Shown here one piece after another: positions 11,916 to 15,271 of a DNA stretch of 15,271 bases. A program made the position numbers and the translations under genes. The DNA comes from JAJPIG01 sp035504735 (GTDB lineage: Bacteria > Desulfobacterota > Binatia > Binatales > Binataceae). The stretch is from contig DATJRJ010000003.1 in NCBI GenBank assembly GCA_035504735.1, positions 1 through 15,271 of the forward strand. Direction: 5' to 3'. How positions within the stretch are numbered: position 1 is the first letter of the stretch; each line of letters starts with the position of its first letter. The notes beneath the pieces are model-generated. The model saw only the letters and a list, made by a program, of their open reading frames with translations, ran no database searches and had not been told where the DNA came from.

Positions 11916-14083
11916 GAGTCGCCCTCGGGATCGACGTCGGCGGCACCTTCACCGACGTGGTGTTGTTGCACAACAAGCAAATTGTTACCGCCAAAGCGGA
12001 GACTACGCATTACGATCTGAAACTCGGCGTTTTCAACGCGATCCGCCTCGCGGCCGAACAGATCAATACGCCATTCGAAACGCTGCTCGCGGCGACTTCG
12101 GCGATCGTCTACTCGACTACAGTCGGGACCAACGCGTTGATCGAGCGGCGCGGCACGCGGCTCGGCGTGATCACAACGCACGGTTTCGAGGATGCGATCA
12201 TGGTGGGACGTTCGGCGAACTGGGCCGACGGGCTGCCGGCGCAGGCGAAGTACGATCGCGGCCGCGGCCGCCGGCCGACTCCGATTATTCCGCGCGAACA
12301 CATCGTCGGCGCACTCGAGCGCATCGACAATCTCGGCCAGGTCATGATGCCGCTCAACGAATCCCATCTGCGCGAGAAAATCCAGGAGCTGGTCGATCGC
12401 AGGGTGCGCGGAATCGTGGTGGTGACGCTCAATTCATTTGTAAATCCGGTTCACGAACGGCGCATCGGGGAGATTATCCGAACCGATTATCCGGAGTGCT
12501 ACCTGGGCCATCTGCCGGTGTACCTGTCGTGCGATATCTCGCCGCAGATGGATGAGTACCGTCGCGCGATGACGGTGATTCTCGACGCCTACCTGCGCGA
12601 GGTCAGCGAAGATCATCTGCTGCGAATGGTCGAGGATCTACGCGGCGGCGGTTATCGCCGGCCGGTCTTCGTGAGCAAGAACACCGGTGGCATTTCTTCG
12701 CTCTCGCGCACCCAGGCGCTGCATCTCTACGGCAGCGGGCCGGCTGCGGCGGTGATGGGCGCGGCTTATCTGCGCGGCCTTACCGGCTGCGACAGCGCGG
12801 TGGTCGCGGATATGGGCGGCACCAGTTTCGATGTAGGGCTGGTCGGTGCCGGGCAGGAGACCCGCTACGAACAGAATCCGATTATCGAGCGCTTCCGGGT
12901 CCAGGTCCCGATCGTGCCGCACTGGTCGATCGGCGCCGGCGGCGGATCAATCGCGCGGCTGGAGAATGGGGTGCTCAAGGTCGGACCGCAAAGCGCCGGC
13001 TCGAATCCGGGGCCGGCCTGCTATGCGATGGGCGGTGAGCATCCGACGGTGACCGACGCCGACGTGGTACTCGGGTTTGTCAATCCCGCATATTTCCTGG
13101 GCGGGGCCTTTCAACTCGACGCCGATCGCGCGCGCGAAGCGCTCCAGACAAAAATCGCAGGGCCGCTGGGAATTACTATCGAGGAGGCGGCGTGGAGCAT
13201 AAAGCAATTGATCGACGGCGTTATGGGGCAGGAAATCTATCGGCTCGCCGTCTACCGGTCGGGGGAAGATCCTCGCGGTCTCACGATGTTTGCGTTTGGC
13301 GGTGCGGGTCCCGTGCATGCGACCGGACTCGCGGAGTTCGCGGGTATACGGCGAATACTCACTTTTCCGTTCAGTAGTGTATTCGGTGCATTCAGCACAC
13401 TGACATTGGATATTTTTCAGAGTTACGAAAAGAGCCTGGTGCTGACGCTCTACTCGCCGGAAGAGGGTGGCTATCTCGTCGATCGAATCGATCGGATCAA
13501 TCAGGAACTGAGTAGCCTGACCGAGCTTGCCCGCCGCGACATGAGTGAAGAAGGTTTTGAGATGGACCTGGTCCAGCTCAAGGCTGAGGCCATGCTCTGT
13601 TACCGCAATCAGCGTCAAACCATCCAAGTTCCGATGGCGGCGTTGATGCTGGCCGGCAAGGCCGACGTGCAAGCGCTCTGCGAGGCGTTCAACGATGCCT
13701 ACGCGGCGCGCTACGGACAGGGCGCGGTGTTCAAGGAAGTCGGAATCGAAGTGCTGGCGTTGCGGCTAATCGCATCAGTTCCGACCGAGAAACCGGCGGT
13801 GGCCAGTGGCTTGGAGCGCAGCTCCGGAACGCCGCGCCACAAGGAGAGCCGGCGCGTCTTCTGGGGGCCGGTCGCGGGCTTCGCCGAAACTCCGGTTTAC
13901 GATCGTGAAGCGCTGTGCGCAGGCGATTCTTTCTCCGGGCCAGCGCTCTGCGAAGGTAAGGATACCGTGCTGGTGGTTCCCTCCGGATGGCAATTGCGGA
14001 TTGCGGCCAGCAATCTCGCCTGGATCGAGAAGCTCCACGATCGTACGAGTGCTACGGATATGCACACAGGCGCCGGGAGTTAG
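11912..14083 (+). CDS. HyuA-type subunit (hydantoinase A / acetone carboxylase beta-like ATPase subunit)
   Basis: This 723-residue protein belongs to the hydantoinase A/oxoprolinase/acetone carboxylase beta family, which activates substrate or bicarbonate with ATP. The N-terminal Hydant_A_N domain starts GIDVGGTFTDVVL (residues 6-18, phosphate-binding loop) and includes STTVGTNALIERRG (68-81). The actin-like Hydantoinase_A domain has GSGPAAAVMGA (274-284), DMGGTSFDVGLV (300-311), SIGAGGGSIARLE (339-351), SAGSNPGPACYAMGG and AFGGAGPVHATGLAEFAGI (461-479). The C-terminal domain of about 200 residues follows. The length is close to acetone carboxylase beta (about 715). All nucleotide-binding motifs are intact. 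It overlaps the small zinc subunit by 4 nt and is 2 nt from the HyuB gene, so a three-subunit complex is very likely. The carbonyl or amide substrate is not known. Confidence 0.93.
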   Translation: MRVALGIDVGGTFTDVVLLHNKQIVTAKAETTHYDLKLGVFNAIRLAAEQINTPFETLLAATSAIVYSTTVGTNALIERRGTRLGVITTHGFEDAIMVGRSANWADGLPAQAKYDRGRGRRPTPIIPREHIVGALERIDNLGQVMMPLNESHLREKIQELVDRRVRGIVVVTLNSFVNPVHERRIGEIIRTDYPECYLGHLPVYLSCDISPQMDEYRRAMTVILDAYLREVSEDHLLRMVEDLRGGGYRRPVFVSKNTGGISSLSRTQALHLYGSGPAAAVMGAAYLRGLTGCDSAVVADMGGTSFDVGLVGAGQETRYEQNPIIERFRVQVPIVPHWSIGAGGGSIARLENGVLKVGPQSAGSNPGPACYAMGGEHPTVTDADVVLGFVNPAYFLGGAFQLDADRAREALQTKIAGPLGITIEEAAWSIKQLIDGVMGQEIYRLAVYRSGEDPRGLTMFAFGGAGPVHATGLAEFAGIRRILTFPFSSVFGAFSTLTLDIFQSYEKSLVLTLYSPEEGGYLVDRIDRINQELSSLTELARRDMSEEGFEMDLVQLKAEAMLCYRNQRQTIQVPMAALMLAGKADVQALCEAFNDAYAARYGQGAVFKEVGIEVLALRLIASVPTEKPAVASGLERSSGTPRHKESRRVFWGPVAGFAETPVYDREALCAGDSFSGPALCEGKDTVLVVPSGWQLRIAASNLAWIEKLHDRTSATDMHTGAGS

Positions 14084-14085
14084 TA

Positions 14086-15271
14086 ATGGGAAAATTGTTC
14101 GATCGGCAGGGTATGTTCTTTGAGGGCTTCACCTACGATCGCGATGTTTATGGGCGTGGTCCCGGATATGATCCGGCGATCATCGCGGAAGGGCTCGCGC
14201 CGGTGACGGAGCGCGAACGGCGCGGGATGGAGCTGCTCAGCGACGTCGACCTCGAGATACTGAGCCACAAACTCAGTTGTATCGTCGAGGAGGCGCACGA
14301 TGTCTACCAGGAGCTTTCGATTTCTGAGGCGATTCTGACCGGCGACATGAACACCGGCATCTTGACCGCGGCGGGCGATCCGGCGGTGGTGGCGACCGGA
14401 ATATATTTTCATTCAATGCTCAATTGCGCGCAGGCAAAGTATATTTTGCGTTATTACCGGGACGACCCGACGGTCGGTCTCAAGGATGGCGACGTCTATT
14501 TCTTCAACGATGAGTTCGCGGGCGTCACGCATGTTTACGACATGTTCACTACCATGCCGATATTCTATCGAGGCGAGTTGGTGGCGTGGGCGACCTGCGG
14601 CGGCCATCAGGGCGATACCGGCGGGATGGCGCCGGGCGGCCATGCGGCACTGGCGACCTCGCGTTTCGAAGAAGGCTTGCGCGTGCCCCAACTGCGGATC
14701 GGCGAGAACTTCCAGATTCGCACCGACATTCTGGAATACCTGTGCCAGGCGGTGCGGAATCCGCTGGTCTTCGCGTCCGATCTCAAGGCCCGCGTCGCTA
14801 CCTGCCTGCGCATCCGCGATCGGCTGATCGCGGAGATCGAGCGGCGCGGAGTGGAACAGGTCGTGGGTGGGATGCGAAAGCTGTTGGTCAATGCCGGCCG
14901 ACTCGCGCGCGAGCGTTTACTCGAGCTGCCGGACGGAATCTTCCGCGCGATTATCTTTACCGACAACCTCGGCCGCGAGCTCGGTCTTTCGCGCATCCCA
15001 ACCACGGTTTTCAAGGAAGGGGATGGGATGACGCTGCTGGTCAACGGCGTCTCGCCCGAAGCTCCCTGCGGAGCGATGAACGCGACCTGGCATCTGGTGC
15101 GCGCCGCGCTCGGGGTCTACCTGTTCACCTACTTTTTTCGCGGATTACCGCCCAACGCCGGACTGTTGGAACCGGTGCGGGTTCTGATCGAGGGCCCATC
15201 GATTCTAAACGCGACCGGCGATGTCGCGCGCGGCTTCGGCACCCAGACTGCGGCCTGCGTAGTCCAGAATC
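14086..15271 (+). CDS. HyuB-type subunit (hydantoinase B / acetone carboxylase alpha-like), 3' partial
   Basis: The frame opened by this ATG runs 395 codons without a stop to the window end. The protein belongs to the hydantoinase B/oxoprolinase family, which forms the catalytic partner of HyuA-type subunits. An N-terminal extension of about 50 residues (MGKLFDRQGMFF, with a Tyr/Gly-rich stretch) precedes the family start at DLEILSHKLSCIVEEAHD. Conserved landmarks follow: the ILTGDMNTGILTAAGD turn, LKDGDVYFFNDEFAG with N141-D142, and GHQGDTGGMAPGGHA (173-187). The NDP-x-x-GG-H loop of typical HyuB proteins is changed here to NDEFAGVTHVYD. Such families are usually 550-780 residues, so 150 or more residues are missing on the right. 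The gene begins 2 nt after HyuA. Further subunits or accessory genes may follow outside the window. Confidence 0.9.
   Translation, partial: MGKLFDRQGMFFEGFTYDRDVYGRGPGYDPAIIAEGLAPVTERERRGMELLSDVDLEILSHKLSCIVEEAHDVYQELSISEAILTGDMNTGILTAAGDPAVVATGIYFHSMLNCAQAKYILRYYRDDPTVGLKDGDVYFFNDEFAGVTHVYDMFTTMPIFYRGELVAWATCGGHQGDTGGMAPGGHAALATSRFEEGLRVPQLRIGENFQIRTDILEYLCQAVRNPLVFASDLKARVATCLRIRDRLIAEIERRGVEQVVGGMRKLLVNAGRLARERLLELPDGIFRAIIFTDNLGRELGLSRIPTTVFKEGDGMTLLVNGVSPEAPCGAMNATWHLVRAALGVYLFTYFFRGLPPNAGLLEPVRVLIEGPSILNATGDVARGFGTQTAACVVQN

Noticed and set aside
12947..13672. Minus-strand ORF of 241 residues opposite the HyuA-type gene
   Set aside because: It is antisense to conserved ATPase motifs and has no recognisable domain.

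Overview
This is a GC-rich window in which almost every gene lies on the + strand. The gene families suggest a soil- or sediment-type Gram-negative bacterium with a large catabolic repertoire. An RND efflux pump and secreted proteins with signal peptides imply two membranes. The dense mix of ring-hydroxylating oxygenase, luciferase-like oxidoreductase, D-aminoacylase-type amidohydrolase and HyuA/HyuB genes would suit an uncultured lineage such as Binatota/Desulfobacterota or an Acidobacteria relative. That placement is a guess from gene content; no rRNA or marker gene is present.

Region 1 (1-1822) is the C-terminal part of an HAE1/AcrB-type RND efflux transporter, cut by the window start. Region 2 (about 1823-4079) is a compact four-gene unit: an ECF sigma factor, a membrane-anchored zinc-finger anti-sigma factor, a small Gly/Pro-rich secreted protein, and a secreted DUF3106-like protein. 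The last is built from six complete and one partial 18-residue repeats in perfect register. The genes are separated by 3 nt or overlap by 20 and 4 nt, so they should be co-expressed. The layout looks like an envelope-sensing or envelope-response circuit.

Region 3 (4080-4895) is the only long stretch without a convincing gene. It holds three copies of a REP-like repeat, two of which form an inverted-repeat element of about 124 bp. It also holds one weak small ORF on the minus strand, an AT-rich patch, and two hairpins plus a T-rich tract in front of the next gene.

Region 4 (4896-15271, running off the end) is a catabolic cluster: an N-acyl-D-amino-acid deacylase-like amidohydrolase, a one-domain cupin, a Rieske oxygenase alpha subunit translationally overlapping its beta subunit, a luciferase-like flavin-dependent oxidoreductase, and a second, different Rieske oxygenase alpha subunit. 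These are followed by a three-gene set: a small Cys-rich protein like the small subunit of acetone/acetophenone carboxylases, a HyuA-type subunit and a HyuB-type subunit. No ferredoxin or reductase for the oxygenases is present.

A plausible joint role is oxidative attack on an aromatic or cyclic compound, followed by flavin-dependent oxidation and ATP-dependent carboxylation of a ketone (or ATP-dependent hydrolysis of a cyclic amide). The substrate cannot be read from the sequence.
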